A DNA stretch of 64,000 bases from Microbacterium karelineae (GCF_009745985.1 NZ_WFIX01000171.1:62001-126000); one strand, 5' to 3'; shown: positions 17,399 through 26,459, numbered from the stretch's first letter. The notes: generated from the sequence alone by a model not told the origin. Numbers and translations are program-made.

Positions 17399-19158
17399 GC
17401 GCCGCTCCCTTCTGTGAGCGGCTCGCGCGGCTCGCCGCGCGGCACCGATCGGAACAGGCTCTTCGTGTACTCGTGCCGCGGATCCGCGAAGACGCTGCGG
17501 CAGGGGCCGGTCTCGACGATCGCGCCGTGCTGCATGACGGAGACGTGGTCGCAGACATCCGCGACGACGCCGAAGCTGTGCGTGACGATGAGGACCGACA
17601 TGCCGATCTCCTCGCGCAGTTCGCGCAGCAGGTCGAGCACCTCGGCCTGCACCGTCACGTCGAGCGCCGTCGTCGGCTCGTCGGCGATCAGCAGATCGGG
17701 CTCCGTGGCGACGGCGGCCGCGATGAGCACGCGCTGCGCCATGCCGCCCGAGAGCTGGTGCGGGTAGGCGCGGAAGGTGCGCTCGGGATCCGGGATCCCC
17801 ACCGTCGCGAGCAGGTCGAGCGCCTTCCGCTTCGCGGCGGCCTTCGACATGCCGTGCACGACGCGCAGCGGATCCGTGAACTGGTCGCCGACGGTGAAGG
17901 CGGGATCCAGGTTCGACATCGGCTCCTGCGGCACGTACGCGATGCGGGATCCGCGGAGCCGGTTCATGTCGCGGCGCGAGAGCGTCGCGAAGTCCTGGCC
18001 GTCGAAGCGGATGGTTCCGTTCACGACGCGTCCGCCCGTCGCGAGCAGGCCGAGCGTCGCGAAGGCCGTCTGCGACTTCCCGGATCCGGATTCGCCGATG
18101 AGGCCATGCACCTGTCCGCGACGCACCGTGAGGTTCGCGTCGTGGACGACCGTCGTCCAGCCATCGTCGCCCGGGTAGGCGACCGCGAGGCCGTCGATCT
18201 CGAGGAGCGGCTCCGCGGATCCGTCGTCGTCGTGCGCGATCGCGGCCACGGGAGCCCTGTCGGCCCGCCACGGCTCGCGGGCGCCCTTCGCCGCACGGTG
18301 GGATCCCTCGAGCTCGTCGCGCAGCGCGGTGCCGAGCAGCACGAGCGCGATCATCGTGAGACCGAGCGCGAGCGACGGCCACAGCACGAGGAGGGGCGCG
18401 CGCGTCAGCTGGTAGAAGCCCTCGCTGAGCATCTGGCCCCACGTCGGGGTGTCGGGCGATCCGAGGCCGAGGAAGTCGAGGGCCGCCATCATGCCGATGC
18501 CGCCCGCGATGATCCCGGAGGTGAGGAGGATGATCGGCGCGCGCACCGCCGTGAGCACGTGGCGGCCGATGATGGCGGGCGTCGTGAGGCCGCTCGTGCG
18601 GGCGGCGTCGATGAACAGCTCGTTCCGCACGGCGCGCACCGAGTTGTAGACGACGCGGAAGTAGGTGGGCGAGATGATCGCGCCGAAGAGCGCCATCGTC
18701 AGCCACATCGAGGGGCCGAAGGCGGCGCGGGCCGCCAGCAGGACGACCATCCCGGGAAGCGACATCGTGAGCGAGGTCAGCCAGGAGGCGGCAGTGTCGG
18801 TCCAGCCGCCGAAGTAGCCGGCGATGAGCCCGCCCGTCACGCCGACGACGGCCGCGACGATCGCGACGAGCAGGCCGCCCGCGAGCGAGTAGGTCGTGCC
18901 GATGACGAGCCGCGACAGCACATCGCGGCCCGCGCTGTCGGTTCCGAGCAGGTGCCCGTCGCCGGGGCCGCCGAACACGTTGCGCACATCCGTCGCGGTG
19001 GGATCCATGGGGGCGAGCCACGGCGCGGCGATCGCGACGAGCACCACGAGTGCGAGGAACACGATCGACGGGGCGCCGAGCGGGTGGCGCACGAGGCGCG
19101 CGAAGACGTGATCGCGCGCGCCGCTGCGGGCGATCGTGGTGACGAGGGTCGTGGTCAT
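17395..19158 (-). CDS. Fused ABC permease-ATPase (DppC-DppD-type)
   Basis: A 587-residue fusion. Residues about 20-300 are a DppC/OppC-type permease with an N-terminal helix ([20 protein letters not shown]), [15 protein letters not shown] and the EAA-like loop [20 protein letters not shown]. Residues about 340-587 are an OppD-type ATPase with Walker [10 protein letters not shown], signature [19 protein letters not shown] and Walker [13 protein letters not shown]. The linker is acidic ([11 protein letters not shown]). Such permease-ATPase fusions occur in other actinobacterial peptide-type importers. Four-base overlaps join it to the upstream permease and downstream ATPase genes. Confidence 0.93.
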   Translation of the reverse strand: MTTTLVTTIARSGARDHVFARLVRHPLGAPSIVFLALVVLVAIAAPWLAPMDPTATDVRNVFGGPGDGHLLGTDSAGRDVLSRLVIGTTYSLAGGLLVAIVAAVVGVTGGLIAGYFGGWTDTAASWLTSLTMSLPGMVVLLAARAAFGPSMWLTMALFGAIISPTYFRVVYNSVRAVRNELFIDAARTSGLTTPAIIGRHVLTAVRAPIILLTSGIIAGGIGMMAALDFLGLGSPDTPTWGQMLSEGFYQLTRAPLLVLWPSLALGLTMIALVLLGTALRDELEGSHRAAKGAREPWRADRAPVAAIAHDDDGSAEPLLEIDGLAVAYPGDDGWTTVVHDANLTVRRGQVHGLIGESGSGKSQTAFATLGLLATGGRVVNGTIRFDGQDFATLSRRDMNRLRGSRIAYVPQEPMSNLDPAFTVGDQFTDPLRVVHGMSKAAAKRKALDLLATVGIPDPERTFRAYPHQLSGGMAQRVLIAAAVATEPDLLIADEPTTALDVTVQAEVLDLLRELREEIGMSVLIVTHSFGVVADVCDHVSVMQHGAIVETGPCRSVFADPRHEYTKSLFRSVPRGEPREPLTEGSGA

Positions 19159-20096
19159 GACAGCCTCACCTTCGGGTTGATGACGCCCTGCAGCAGGTCG
19201 ACGATGAGGTTGACGGCGATGACCATCGCGCCCATGACGAGCACGATGCCCATCACGAGCGGCACATCGCCCTGGGTCGTGCTCGTGAGCGTGATGGGGC
19301 CGAGGCCGGGGATCGAGAAGATCTGCTCGACGACGACGGCCGCCGAGAGGATGATGACGAACTGCAGGCCGAGCACGCTGAGGGCGGGGCCGCCCGCGTT
19401 GCGCAGCACGTAGCGGTAGACGACGCGCCTCTCGGGGAGGCCGCGGCTGCGGAGCGTGCGCACGTGATCGCGGCCGAGGACGTCGAGGACGGATCCGCGC
19501 ACCTGCTGCGCGACGCCGCCGAGGGATCCGATGGCGAGGGCGAGGATCGGCAGCGTCACCGACTGCAGCCATCCCGCCGGCGAGGCGCCGAACGGCGTGT
19601 ATCCCGTCGCGGGGAACCAGTCGAGCCGCACCGCGAACAGCAGCACGAGCGCGACGGCGATGAGGAAGCCGGGGATCGCCTGTCCGATGACGGCGAGGAT
19701 CTGCACGATGCGGTCGAGGGCGCCGCGCTTCGTGGCCGCGACGACACCGAGGACGACGCCGAAGATGCCCGTCAGCAGGACGGATCCGATCGCGAGCGTC
19801 ACGGTGACGCTCGTGCGCCCGAACACCGTCGCGCCGACAGGCTGGCCCGTGAACCATGAGCGCCCCATGTCGCCCGTGACGAGCGCCGCCGCCCACGCGC
19901 CGAACTGCTCGAGCAGGGGGCGGTCGAGCCCGAAGCGCTCTTCGATGATCGCGACCTGTTCGGGGCCGGCGGTCTGACCGGCGATCTGCTGCGCGATGTC
20001 GGCGGTTCCCAGCCGGAGCAGGAAGTACGCGGCGACGGCGAGCACGACCAGCAGCACCGCGCCGGACGCGATCCGCTTGATGAGGAAGCTCAGCAT
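19155..20096 (-). CDS. ABC transporter permease (DppB/OppB-type)
   Basis: A 313-residue permease with six predicted helices. The first is AVLLVVLAVAAYFLLRLGTA; the periplasmic ERFGLDRPLLEQFGAWAAAL region and the loop VLDVLGRDHVRTLRSRGLPE are typical of DppB/OppB. It pairs with the fused permease-ATPase to form the membrane channel. It is separated from the substrate-binding-protein gene by 53 bp containing a perfect palindrome, and overlaps the downstream gene by four bases. Confidence 0.93.
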   Translation of the reverse strand: MLSFLIKRIASGAVLLVVLAVAAYFLLRLGTADIAQQIAGQTAGPEQVAIIEERFGLDRPLLEQFGAWAAALVTGDMGRSWFTGQPVGATVFGRTSVTVTLAIGSVLLTGIFGVVLGVVAATKRGALDRIVQILAVIGQAIPGFLIAVALVLLFAVRLDWFPATGYTPFGASPAGWLQSVTLPILALAIGSLGGVAQQVRGSVLDVLGRDHVRTLRSRGLPERRVVYRYVLRNAGGPALSVLGLQFVIILSAAVVVEQIFSIPGLGPITLTSTTQGDVPLVMGIVLVMGAMVIAVNLIVDLLQGVINPKVRLS

Positions 20097-20116
20097 GTCT
20101 CAGCCTTCGTCGGAGG

Positions 20117-20140
20117 TGGCGGGGAGCGCGCTCCCCGCCA
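20117..20140 (-). terminator. Intercistronic 24-bp perfect palindrome
   Basis: TGGCGGGGAGCG is followed directly by its complement, giving a 24-bp perfect palindrome between the binding-protein gene and its permease genes. Such hairpins usually protect the 3' end of the binding-protein mRNA or partially terminate transcription, so that the binding protein is made in excess. That role is inferred from position. Confidence 0.7.
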
Positions 20141-20149
20141 CTCGGTGGA

Positions 20150-21688
20150 TCACTCGGGGACGATGTCCCACAGGTTCGGGATCGCCTGGCCGGTCTTCTG
20201 CGTGACCGTCGTGCCGGGCGCCGTGACGACGATGCCGTCGACCCGGTAGATGGGCGCGAACCAGGCCTGCTCCACGAGGTACTCGTTCATCTCCTTCGCC
20301 GCCGCATCGGCGTCGTCGCCGTCGTGGCGCATGCGCTCGGCGAGCTCCTCGATCGTCGGGTCGACGACATGCTGCACGTTCCACGCCGCGCCGGGCGCGA
20401 CGGCCTGCTGATAGGTCTGCCAGGCGAGCGGCTCCTGGTTGAGGCCGAACTGGAAGGCGCCCCACTTGCCGCCGAGGAGGTCGCCGATGAAGGTGGATCC
20501 GACCTCGTCCGCGACGAGGGTGATGTTCGACTCGGCGAGCATTCCCGAGACGAGCTCGTAGTCCGACGCGGGGGTGAAGCTCGTCTTGGGCTGCACGATC
20601 TCGACCCCGTCGGGGTATCCGGCCTCGGCGAGCAGCTCCTTGGCCCTCTCGGGGTCGTATGGATAGCGATCCTCGAGAGCCTCGTCATAGGCCTCGGTCT
20701 CGATGCCGAAGATCTGCGTCGTCGGCTCGCCGTGCCCGCTCTCGATCGCCTCGAGGAGCGCCTCGCGGTCGAGCGCGTAGTTGATCGCCTGGCGCACCTT
20801 CACCTCGGCGAGCGCCTCGTTCACCGTGCCCTCGCGGTCGGACAGGATGAAGCCCTTCCAGTTCAGCGGGGCATGATGCACCGTGTAGCCCGCGCCCTCG
20901 GCGTCGGGGATCTGCGATGCGCTGTTGAGGTTGACGTAGTCGATCTGGCTGTCGCGGATCGCGTTCTGCGTCGCCGTGGCGTCGGCGTAGATGTTGAGGG
21001 TGATCGTGTCGTAGACCTGGGTGGACGGGTCCCAGTAGTCCTCGCGGGCCGTGAACTCGTACCGGGATCCGGGGATCGACGCGTCGAGGTCGAGGACATA
21101 CGGGCCGGATCCGACGGGCGTCGTCTCCGGATCCGTCATCGCGGGCGAGCCGACGAGCCCGGCGCTGTAGCTGAGGTAGGTCTCGAGCGCCGGCTCGGGC
21201 TGGGACAGCACGATCGCGATCGTGTCGTCGTCGAGGACGTCGACGGTCTCGACATCGGCGAGCTGGTTCGCGTTCGCGGCCGCGCCGTCACGGTACGCGA
21301 GGAGGGCGCCGGCGGCGACTTCGGCGGTGAGCTCCTCGCCGTCGGAGAAGGTGACGCCGCCGCGCAGGTCGAGCGTCAGTGTCGTGCGACTGTCGTCGTA
21401 CTCCCACGACTCGGCGAGGCCCGGCTCGACCGTTCCGTCAGCGCTCGTGCGCAGCAGAGTGTCGTAGACCGCCTGGTACTGCAGGACCTCGCCCGGGCCC
21501 CAGCCCGCCTCCGCGGGATCCCAGGTCGAGACGTCCGCGACGGCGCCGAGGCGCAGGCGACCGCCGCCGTCGGACGATCCGTCACCGGTCGATCCATTCG
21601 AGCCGCCATCCGCCGTCCCGCCGGAGCAGGCCGTCAGGGCGAGCGCCGCGGCTGCCGCCACGGCCGTTGCTGTGATCCGTCGTCGCAT
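20150..21688 (-). CDS. ABC transporter substrate-binding lipoprotein (peptide/oligosaccharide type, SBP family 5)
   Basis: A 512-residue exported lipoprotein. The signal peptide ends in a lipobox (ALALTACSGG, Cys about residue 20), followed by a Gly/Ser/Asp-rich linker. The SBP_bac_5 body shows WDPAEAGWGPGEVLQYQAVY, LAESWEYDDSRTTLTLDLRG and VTFSDGEELTAEVAAGALLA, all typical of the family. It captures substrate outside the cell and hands it to the permease encoded downstream. Genes nearby degrade rhamnosylated and acetylated glycans, so an oligosaccharide is the likely ligand, although peptides are possible. A putative TetR operator lies just upstream. Confidence 0.92.
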   Translation of the reverse strand: MRRRITATAVAAAAALALTACSGGTADGGSNGSTGDGSSDGGGRLRLGAVADVSTWDPAEAGWGPGEVLQYQAVYDTLLRTSADGTVEPGLAESWEYDDSRTTLTLDLRGGVTFSDGEELTAEVAAGALLAYRDGAAANANQLADVETVDVLDDDTIAIVLSQPEPALETYLSYSAGLVGSPAMTDPETTPVGSGPYVLDLDASIPGSRYEFTAREDYWDPSTQVYDTITLNIYADATATQNAIRDSQIDYVNLNSASQIPDAEGAGYTVHHAPLNWKGFILSDREGTVNEALAEVKVRQAINYALDREALLEAIESGHGEPTTQIFGIETEAYDEALEDRYPYDPERAKELLAEAGYPDGVEIVQPKTSFTPASDYELVSGMLAESNITLVADEVGSTFIGDLLGGKWGAFQFGLNQEPLAWQTYQQAVAPGAAWNVQHVVDPTIEELAERMRHDGDDADAAAKEMNEYLVEQAWFAPIYRVDGIVVTAPGTTVTQKTGQAIPNLWDIVPE

Positions 21689-21755
21689 CGTCGCATTCCT
21701 CTTTCACCGTCGAAGGGGAGCCTCGGTGATCCGCGGCTGAGGCGACCGTAGCACC

Positions 21756-21779
21756 AAAATGTATAGGTATCAACATTTT
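21756..21779. promoter_or_regulatory. Candidate TetR operator between SBP and TetR genes
   Basis: AAAATGT (21756-21762) and ACATTTT (21773-21779) form a perfect 7-bp inverted repeat with a 10-bp spacer, in the only AT-rich stretch of this region. It lies between the divergent SBP and TetR genes. A further ACATTTT occurs near 21799. The spacing fits a TetR dimer, and the position fits control of both genes. Confidence 0.5.
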
Positions 21780-21833
21780 CAATTTCTGCACTTGGCGACA
21801 TTTTCGTCACGGCGCCTGGTACCGTCGGCTGAC

Positions 21834-22439
21834 ATGAGCAGCTCAGAGGTCGAGTACCGGCGCGGCGAGTACCGGAAATCCGCCGCGCGGCGCGAGCAGA
21901 TCGTCGAGGCGGCGTTCGCCGTGTTCTCCGAGCTCGGCTACACCGCCGGCTCGGTCAGCGAGATCGCGCGCCGGGTGGGGATGACGCAGACCGGCGTGCT
22001 CCATCACTTCAAGGGCGGGAAGACGGCTCTCCTGCAGGCCGTGCTCGACCGACGCGACGAGCAGGCGCAGGCGATCCTCGCCGACAAGCGGGGCATCGAG
22101 CTCCTCCGCTCGCTGCCCCGGATCACCGAATCCCAGCTCGACAAGCGGGGGATGATCCAGGCCTACCGGATGCTGTCGACAGAGGCCGTCAACCCCGATC
22201 ACCCGGCGCACGCGCACTTCCGCGAGCGACAGCAGATGGTCGCGCGCGGCATCGAGCAGGCGTTCCGCGAAGCGGTCGAGGACGGCGACGCCGCCGCCGA
22301 TCTCGACCCCCGCGCCGCCGCGCTCTCGGCCCTCGCAATGACAGAAGGCCTCGAGGTGATGTGGCTCAACGGGTTCGACGTCGACATGGTCGAAGGCTCC
22401 CGCCGCCACATCCAGCAGTTCCTGACCACTGAGCTCTGA
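21834..22439 (+). CDS. TetR-family transcriptional regulator
   Basis: A 201-residue regulator. The N-terminal helix-turn-helix domain spans REQIVEAAFAVFSELGYTAG and SVSEIARRVGMTQTGVLHHF, the standard TetR pattern. The rest is an all-helical ligand-binding domain. ATG 21834 is the chosen start. Being divergent from the SBP/ABC/GH operon, it most likely represses that operon and responds to an imported sugar or product. A candidate operator is visible in the intergenic region. A family A palindrome follows the stop by 25 bp. Confidence 0.9.
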   Translation: MSSSEVEYRRGEYRKSAARREQIVEAAFAVFSELGYTAGSVSEIARRVGMTQTGVLHHFKGGKTALLQAVLDRRDEQAQAILADKRGIELLRSLPRITESQLDKRGMIQAYRMLSTEAVNPDHPAHAHFRERQQMVARGIEQAFREAVEDGDAAADLDPRAAALSALAMTEGLEVMWLNGFDVDMVEGSRRHIQQFLTTEL

Positions 22440-22464
22440 GGGCTCGCCACCGGCGCCAGCCCAT

Positions 22465-22543
22465 CACAACGCAGTCGATTCGGCGGCGGAGGGACAGAAT
22501 CGAGCCGAAACCGGCGCCGCCGGCTCAGAATGACTGCATCGTG
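22465..22543. repeat. Palindromic element family A, copy 4
   Basis: Left arm CACAACGCAGTCGATT (22465-22480) faces right arm AATGACTGCATCGTG (22529-22543) with mismatches and one missing base. It is the most degenerate family A copy. It lies between the convergent TetR and DUF2231 genes. Confidence 0.8.
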
Positions 22544-22556
22544 TGGGAGGAGCCGC

Positions 22557-23033
22557 TCACCCCCAGACGGAGCGGGCGCCGGCTTCGCCGATGAGGATCA
22601 CCAGGGTCGTGCCGCCGACCGCGACCACGATGGCGGCCGCGGCGAGCGCGAGCGTGACCGCTCGGTGCGACGCCCGGCGCCGCTCACCCTCCGGTTCGGG
22701 ACGCCATCGGAACCAGGCCCACTGCAGCGCCGCGACGACGGCGAGCGCGATCACCCAGGGCGGCAGCATCTGCGCGAGCCGCTCGTGCGCGAGCACCGAC
22801 GGCACGGGGCCGACATCCGCCATCAGCGCCTCGCCCGACAGGATGGTGATCGGCGTCAGGACGAGGACGACGAGCGCGAGCCCCGGCGTGACGATCCCGA
22901 GCCGCCGCCGCGCCGCCGGCCAGAGCGTGCCCACGACGAGAGCGAGCGCCGCGAGCGGCAGCAGCACGACGACGGCGTGGACGATGAGGGGATGCAGCGG
23001 CAACCCCATGACCGTGAGCTCTTCGAGGTCCAT
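22557..23033 (-). CDS. DUF2231-type membrane protein
   Basis: A 158-residue membrane protein with four hydrophobic helices. It opens with LPLHPLIVHAVVVLLPLAAL, the conserved His-containing first helix of DUF2231 proteins, followed by IVTPGLALVVLVLTPITILS, PPWVIALAVVAALQWAWF and AVTLALAAAAIVVAVGGTTL. The function of DUF2231 is not established; members are linked to redox or metal processes. ATG 23033 is the chosen start. It is divergent from the sigma-factor gene 127 bp away, so the two may share regulation. Confidence 0.75.
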   Translation of the reverse strand: MDLEELTVMGLPLHPLIVHAVVVLLPLAALALVVGTLWPAARRRLGIVTPGLALVVLVLTPITILSGEALMADVGPVPSVLAHERLAQMLPPWVIALAVVAALQWAWFRWRPEPEGERRRASHRAVTLALAAAAIVVAVGGTTLVILIGEAGARSVWG

Positions 23034-23160
23034 ACTCGTGACACGGGGCGACGCGCCGCGCGGTTCAGATGAACCTCGAGGCGCCGGGTCTCGTGTCACG
23101 CGGGAGGGGATCCGCCTCGGTGAGCGCGCCGGGCGGCCGGACGACGCAGGGAGGTGCCGG

Positions 23161-23667
23161 ATGCCGAGCGACGACGCGGAGCGCCTCGGCGCCCTCTACG
23201 ACGCCCACGCGGGGCCGATCAGACGCTATGTCGTGCACCTCACGGGCGACGCCGCGGGCGCCGACGACATCGTGCAGGAGACCCTGCTGCGGGCGTGGCG
23301 CACGCCGCGGATCCTCGCCGACGATCCCGACTCCGTGCGGTCATGGATGTACACGGTCGCGCGGCACCTCGTCGTCGACGAGGCCCGCAGCGCCCACGCG
23401 CGACACGAGAACGCCGTCGCGGATCCGCCCGACACCGCCGTGCGCGACGCGACCGACGCCGTGTTCGACGCGATGCTGATCGAGGAGGCGCTCCGCTCGC
23501 TGAGCGACGCGCACCGCGGGGTCGTGATCCGCGCCTACTACGGCGGCCGCACCGTCGCGGAGATCTCTGCCGAGCTCGACGTGCCGGCCGGCACCGTCAA
23601 GTCCCGGCTGCACTACGGACTGCGCGCCCTCCGCCTCGCGCTGCAGGAGAAGGGAGTGACGCGATGA
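23161..23667 (+). CDS. ECF RNA polymerase sigma factor (SigL/SigK-like)
   Basis: A 168-residue ECF sigma factor. Region 2 contains YDAHAGPIRRYVVHLTGD and ADDIVQETLLRAWRTP; region 4 contains LSDAHRGVVIRAYYGGRTVA and the HTH EISAELDVPAGTVKSRLHYG. GGGAGG lies six bases before ATG 23161. The last codons overlap the anti-sigma gene (ATGA), so the two are translationally coupled. Likely control is release from the membrane anti-sigma factor by an envelope or redox signal. Confidence 0.95.
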   Translation: MPSDDAERLGALYDAHAGPIRRYVVHLTGDAAGADDIVQETLLRAWRTPRILADDPDSVRSWMYTVARHLVVDEARSAHARHENAVADPPDTAVRDATDAVFDAMLIEEALRSLSDAHRGVVIRAYYGGRTVAEISAELDVPAGTVKSRLHYGLRALRLALQEKGVTR

Positions 23668-24449
23668 GTCACGATCAGCTCGCCGACTGGGACGCCGCAT
23701 ACGTCCTCGGGTCCCTCAGTCCCGCCGACCGCGCGCGCTTCGAGGAGCACCTCGATGAGTGCGCCGCCTGCCGCGCATCGGTCGCCGACCTCGCCCCGGT
23801 CCCCGGCCTGCTCTCGCGCGTACCCCGCGAGCGCGCCGAGGCGCTGCTGGCCGGGGACGCAGATGACGTTCCCGCGGATCGTTCGTACCCGAACGCGGAA
23901 CCGGCGGGCGATCATGCCTCACGGCCGAGCCACGCGGGCGGACCCGAGGCGCCAGGCGAGCGCTCCGCCGACGCCCGCGCGCGGATCGTCGATCTCGCGA
24001 ACGAGCGCGTGCGGCGGCGCCGCCGGCTCGTCTGGGCGGTCTCGAGCGCGGCCGCCGTCATCGGCATCGCGGCGGTGATCGCGATCCCCCTTCTGACCTC
24101 CGAGGATCCGCCGGGCGACGTGCTCGCGCTCGAGACGGTCGTCGATGTGCCGATCTCGGCGTCGGTGGACGTCACCGGCGTCCCGTGGGGCACGCGCATC
24201 GACATGACGTGCACCTACGATCAGGTCGCCGATGCACCGACCGACGGCTGGGGGTATGCACTCGTCGTCGTCGCGACAGACGGATCCGAGAGCGAGCTGT
24301 CGACATGGCGCGCGTACGCCGGATCCACCGCCGAGCTCAGCGCGGGGACCGAGCTCGCGGCCGACGAGATCGCATCGATCGAGGTGCGCTCGACCGCGAG
24401 CGGCGCCGTCCTGCTGCGCGGGGATCCGGCGGATCTCGGCACGGGATGA
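23664..24449 (+). CDS. Zinc-finger anti-sigma factor (RskA-like)
   Basis: A 261-residue membrane anti-sigma factor. The N-terminus has the ZAS motif HLDECAAC at residues 28-35 with an upstream His (MSHDQLADWDAAYVLGSLSP). One transmembrane helix (RLVWAVSSAAAVIGIAAVIA, about residues 118-138) leads to an extracytoplasmic anti-sigma-K-like domain that ends with VRSTASGAVLLRGD. It binds and silences the sigma factor encoded immediately upstream. The sensing domain contains one Cys (MTCTYDQ). Confidence 0.92.
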   Translation: MSHDQLADWDAAYVLGSLSPADRARFEEHLDECAACRASVADLAPVPGLLSRVPRERAEALLAGDADDVPADRSYPNAEPAGDHASRPSHAGGPEAPGERSADARARIVDLANERVRRRRRLVWAVSSAAAVIGIAAVIAIPLLTSEDPPGDVLALETVVDVPISASVDVTGVPWGTRIDMTCTYDQVADAPTDGWGYALVVVATDGSESELSTWRAYAGSTAELSAGTELAADEIASIEVRSTASGAVLLRGDPADLGTG

Positions 24450-24514
24450 ACCCGGCAGTGCCCGGCCTCGTGTCCCCGGTGACCGGGATCCGGTCTCGAA
24501 CGAGGAGGCACATC

Positions 24515-25036
24515 ATGATGTCCATCGCACGAACCGCCGCCGCAGGCGCCGCGATCGCGCTGGCGCTCGGCCTCGCCGGCTGCGGCGACGCATCGGGAAC
24601 GTCGGGCACCCCCGGCGGGGGCTATGGGGCGCCCGCGGAGGAGGAGCCCATGGAAGAGCCCATGGAGGATCCGCAGGCGACGTCCCTCGCGACGGCCGAG
24701 ACCGACCTCGGCGAGATCGTCGTCGACGGCGAGGGCCTGACGGTGTACATGTTCGACCAGGACGTGCAGGGCTCGGGTGAGAGCACGTGCGAGGGCGACT
24801 GCCTCGACAACTGGCCGCCCGTCACGACCGACGCGGACGCGACCGATGTCGACGTCGCGGGGGTCACGGGTGAGGTCGGCACGATCACCGGCACCGACGG
24901 ATCCACCCAGCTCACCCTCGACGGCTGGCCCCTGTACTACTTCGCCGGCGACGCCGCGCCCGGCGACGTGACCGGCCAGGCCGTGGGCGAGATCTGGTGG
25001 GTCATGGCGCCCGACGGGTCCGTCATCCGGGACTGA
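24515..25036 (+). CDS. Secreted lipoprotein with YxFxxD repeats (COG4315 type)
   Basis: A 173-residue lipoprotein. Lipobox ALGLAGCGDA is followed by a Gly/Pro/Glu-rich linker with the repeat EEPMEEPMED. The mature domain carries two family motifs: VYMFDQD and YYFAGD. The CEGDCLDNWPP segment between them has two cysteines. These repeats define a lipoprotein family often encoded beside ECF sigma/anti-sigma genes in actinobacteria; the function is unknown, with redox or electron transfer suggested. GAGGAGG precedes the start by about seven bases. ATG 24515 or 24518 may be used. It is probably the main target of the sigma factor. Confidence 0.9.
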   Translation: MMSIARTAAAGAAIALALGLAGCGDASGTSGTPGGGYGAPAEEEPMEEPMEDPQATSLATAETDLGEIVVDGEGLTVYMFDQDVQGSGESTCEGDCLDNWPPVTTDADATDVDVAGVTGEVGTITGTDGSTQLTLDGWPLYYFAGDAAPGDVTGQAVGEIWWVMAPDGSVIRD

Positions 25037-25050
25037 CCCGGGACCACCGA

Positions 25051-25133
25051 AACACAACGCAGTCGATCCGGGGCGAAGAAGGCTCTGTGCACCACATTGC
25101 GCGGTTTCTGCCGCGGATCGACTGCGTTGTGTT
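25051..25133. repeat. Palindromic element family A, copy 5
   Basis: A perfect 20-bp inverted repeat, AACACAACGCAGTCGATCCG (25051-25070) and its complement (25114-25133), encloses a 43-bp core. It lies 14 bp after the lipoprotein stop and is convergent with the DUF559-type gene. It uses the CG variant of the arm in both halves. Confidence 0.95.
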
Positions 25134-25177
25134 CCGGGTCCTCCTGCGGAGTCCACGCGCTGCGGTCCGACGGGCCG

Positions 25178-25260
25178 AACACGACGCAGTCAATTCATCA
25201 CGCGTATGGCGGATCGGCCTCGATCCCGCCGTCTGCGGCGAGAAATGACTGCGTCGTGCT
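25178..25260. repeat. Palindromic element family A, copy 6, overlapping a gene end
   Basis: AACACGACGCAGTCA (25178-25192) and TGACTGCGTCGTGCT (25246-25260) form an inverted repeat with one mismatch. The element encodes the last 23 or so residues and the stop codon of the minus-strand DUF559-type gene. Only 44 bp separate it from copy 5. Confidence 0.88.
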
Positions 25261-26110
25261 GGCGAGGCCCTCGATCGAGGAGCCCAGCCACCGCGCGGAG
25301 CAGGAGACCGGGCTCCCAGACGAGATGGTTCGCGGTCGGGCGGAGCGTCGTATACCCCTGCTCTGCCGCTGCGAGGTCACGACGCCGATCGCGCTCCTGC
25401 AGATCCCACCCGCCGTGGAAGGCGCGGCTGTCGCATTCGACGATGATCCATCCGTCGACGACGAGATCCACCCGCCCCACACCCGCGATCCGCACCTGCA
25501 GTTCGACGCTGACGCCGAATGTGCGGCAGATCAGGCGGGCGAAGGTCTCGGGGCCCGCCTCGGCCCTCCCGTCGATGGCCCTCCGGATCGCGTGACGGTT
25601 CAGCGGGATCAGCTCGAACAAGGCGTCGATCTGGTGCTCCGCGATGACACCCTTGTTCAGCGCGGAATCGAGGGTCGCGATCGCCGGGCGAACCTCCTGG
25701 CAGAGGACGGCCTGGGCGACGGCGTGCACCGGGTCCGCGATCAGCGAGTCGGCGTCCGACGGATCGTCGCGCCAATGGACCACGACGCGGTGCGCGGTCC
25801 CATCGAGCCGGGCGCCGCGCGATCTCGGCGACCTCAGTCGGGATCGATGGCGCGGGATCTGCACGTGAAGGGAGTTCTCGTCGGCGAGCACGTAGACGCC
25901 GAGTTCGCGCATCATCGACACGCAGTCGGCCCGGCCACCGACACGTGCCGACTGCAGGACCCGGTCGGAGCAGTCGCCGCGCACGTAGACATCGCGCCGC
26001 GCGTGGAACAGGTGCCCGGCACCGACGCTCACACGGATGGACTCACGTGTCATCCCGTCGGCACGCAGGTCCTGATACGACATGCTGCGGGGGATCTCGA
26101 AATCGGTCAT
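25190..26110 (-). CDS. DUF559-type nuclease-fold protein with AbiEi-like N-terminal domain
   Basis: A 306-residue protein. The N-terminus (MSYQDLRADGMTRESIRVSV, then HLFHARRDVYVRG) resembles the winged-helix domain of AbiEi-type proteins. The C-terminal part resembles the Vsr/DUF559 restriction-endonuclease-like fold: VDLVVDGWIIVECDSRAFHG, ERDRRRDLAAAEQGYTTLRP. The catalytic D-x(n)-ExD pattern appears conserved. This two-domain architecture is common in actinobacteria, with no proven function; some link it to toxin-antitoxin or defence systems. No partner toxin is adjacent. Residues after about 283 (RQHDAVISRRRR to the end) are encoded by a family A palindrome and are not expected in homologues. 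Confidence 0.75.
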   Translation of the reverse strand: MTDFEIPRSMSYQDLRADGMTRESIRVSVGAGHLFHARRDVYVRGDCSDRVLQSARVGGRADCVSMMRELGVYVLADENSLHVQIPRHRSRLRSPRSRGARLDGTAHRVVVHWRDDPSDADSLIADPVHAVAQAVLCQEVRPAIATLDSALNKGVIAEHQIDALFELIPLNRHAIRRAIDGRAEAGPETFARLICRTFGVSVELQVRIAGVGRVDLVVDGWIIVECDSRAFHGGWDLQERDRRRDLAAAEQGYTTLRPTANHLVWEPGLLLRAVAGLLDRGPRQHDAVISRRRRRDRGRSAIRVMN

Positions 26111-26213
26111 ACCCGGAAAGGGTGCTCGAATTCAGCGATCCGGGTGGGCGTGGAACCCCCGATTGTGGAGAGATCCGGCACTTTCGACGAATGTGAGCAC
26201 GCTGCCTCGCCAT

Positions 26214-26293
26214 CACAACGCAGTCATTCGACCGGCATCACACCCCAACTCGCCCCTTTCCGGCCGCTCGCCCGCCGATCTGACTGCGTCGTG
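26214..26293. repeat. Palindromic element family A, copy 7
   Basis: CACAACGCAGTCA (26214-26226) and TGACTGCGTCGTG (26281-26293) pair with one mismatch around a 54-bp core. It lacks the GAT after the arm's GTC. The 376-bp gap between the DUF559-type and PutA genes holds this copy and copy 8; the 79 bp between them show nothing recognisable. Confidence 0.88.
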
Positions 26294-26372
26294 CTGCGCG
26301 GGCGCTTCCGGCTGCCGCTCCCAGGCTCACGTGGTCGCCCCCTGCACGGGCCGCGCATTCCTACCGCCCCGC

Positions 26373-26459
26373 CAACACAACGCAGTCGATCCGGGGCCCG
26401 GATGGCTCGATCGCACCCTTACGGGCACGATCCGCTCGGATCGACTGCGTTGTGTTGGT
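26373..26459. repeat. Palindromic element family A, copy 8
   Basis: A perfect 22-bp inverted repeat, the longest in the family. The left arm spans 26373-26394 (CCAACACAACGCAGTCGATC, then CG) and the right arm 26438-26459. The core is 43 bp. It lies 27 bp from the PutA stop codon. Confidence 0.95.

Noticed and set aside
25051-26459. CRISPR-like array from four closely spaced family A copies
   Set aside because: The repeats are inverted pairs, not direct repeats; spacing is irregular (about 44-950 bp), and there are no cas genes.
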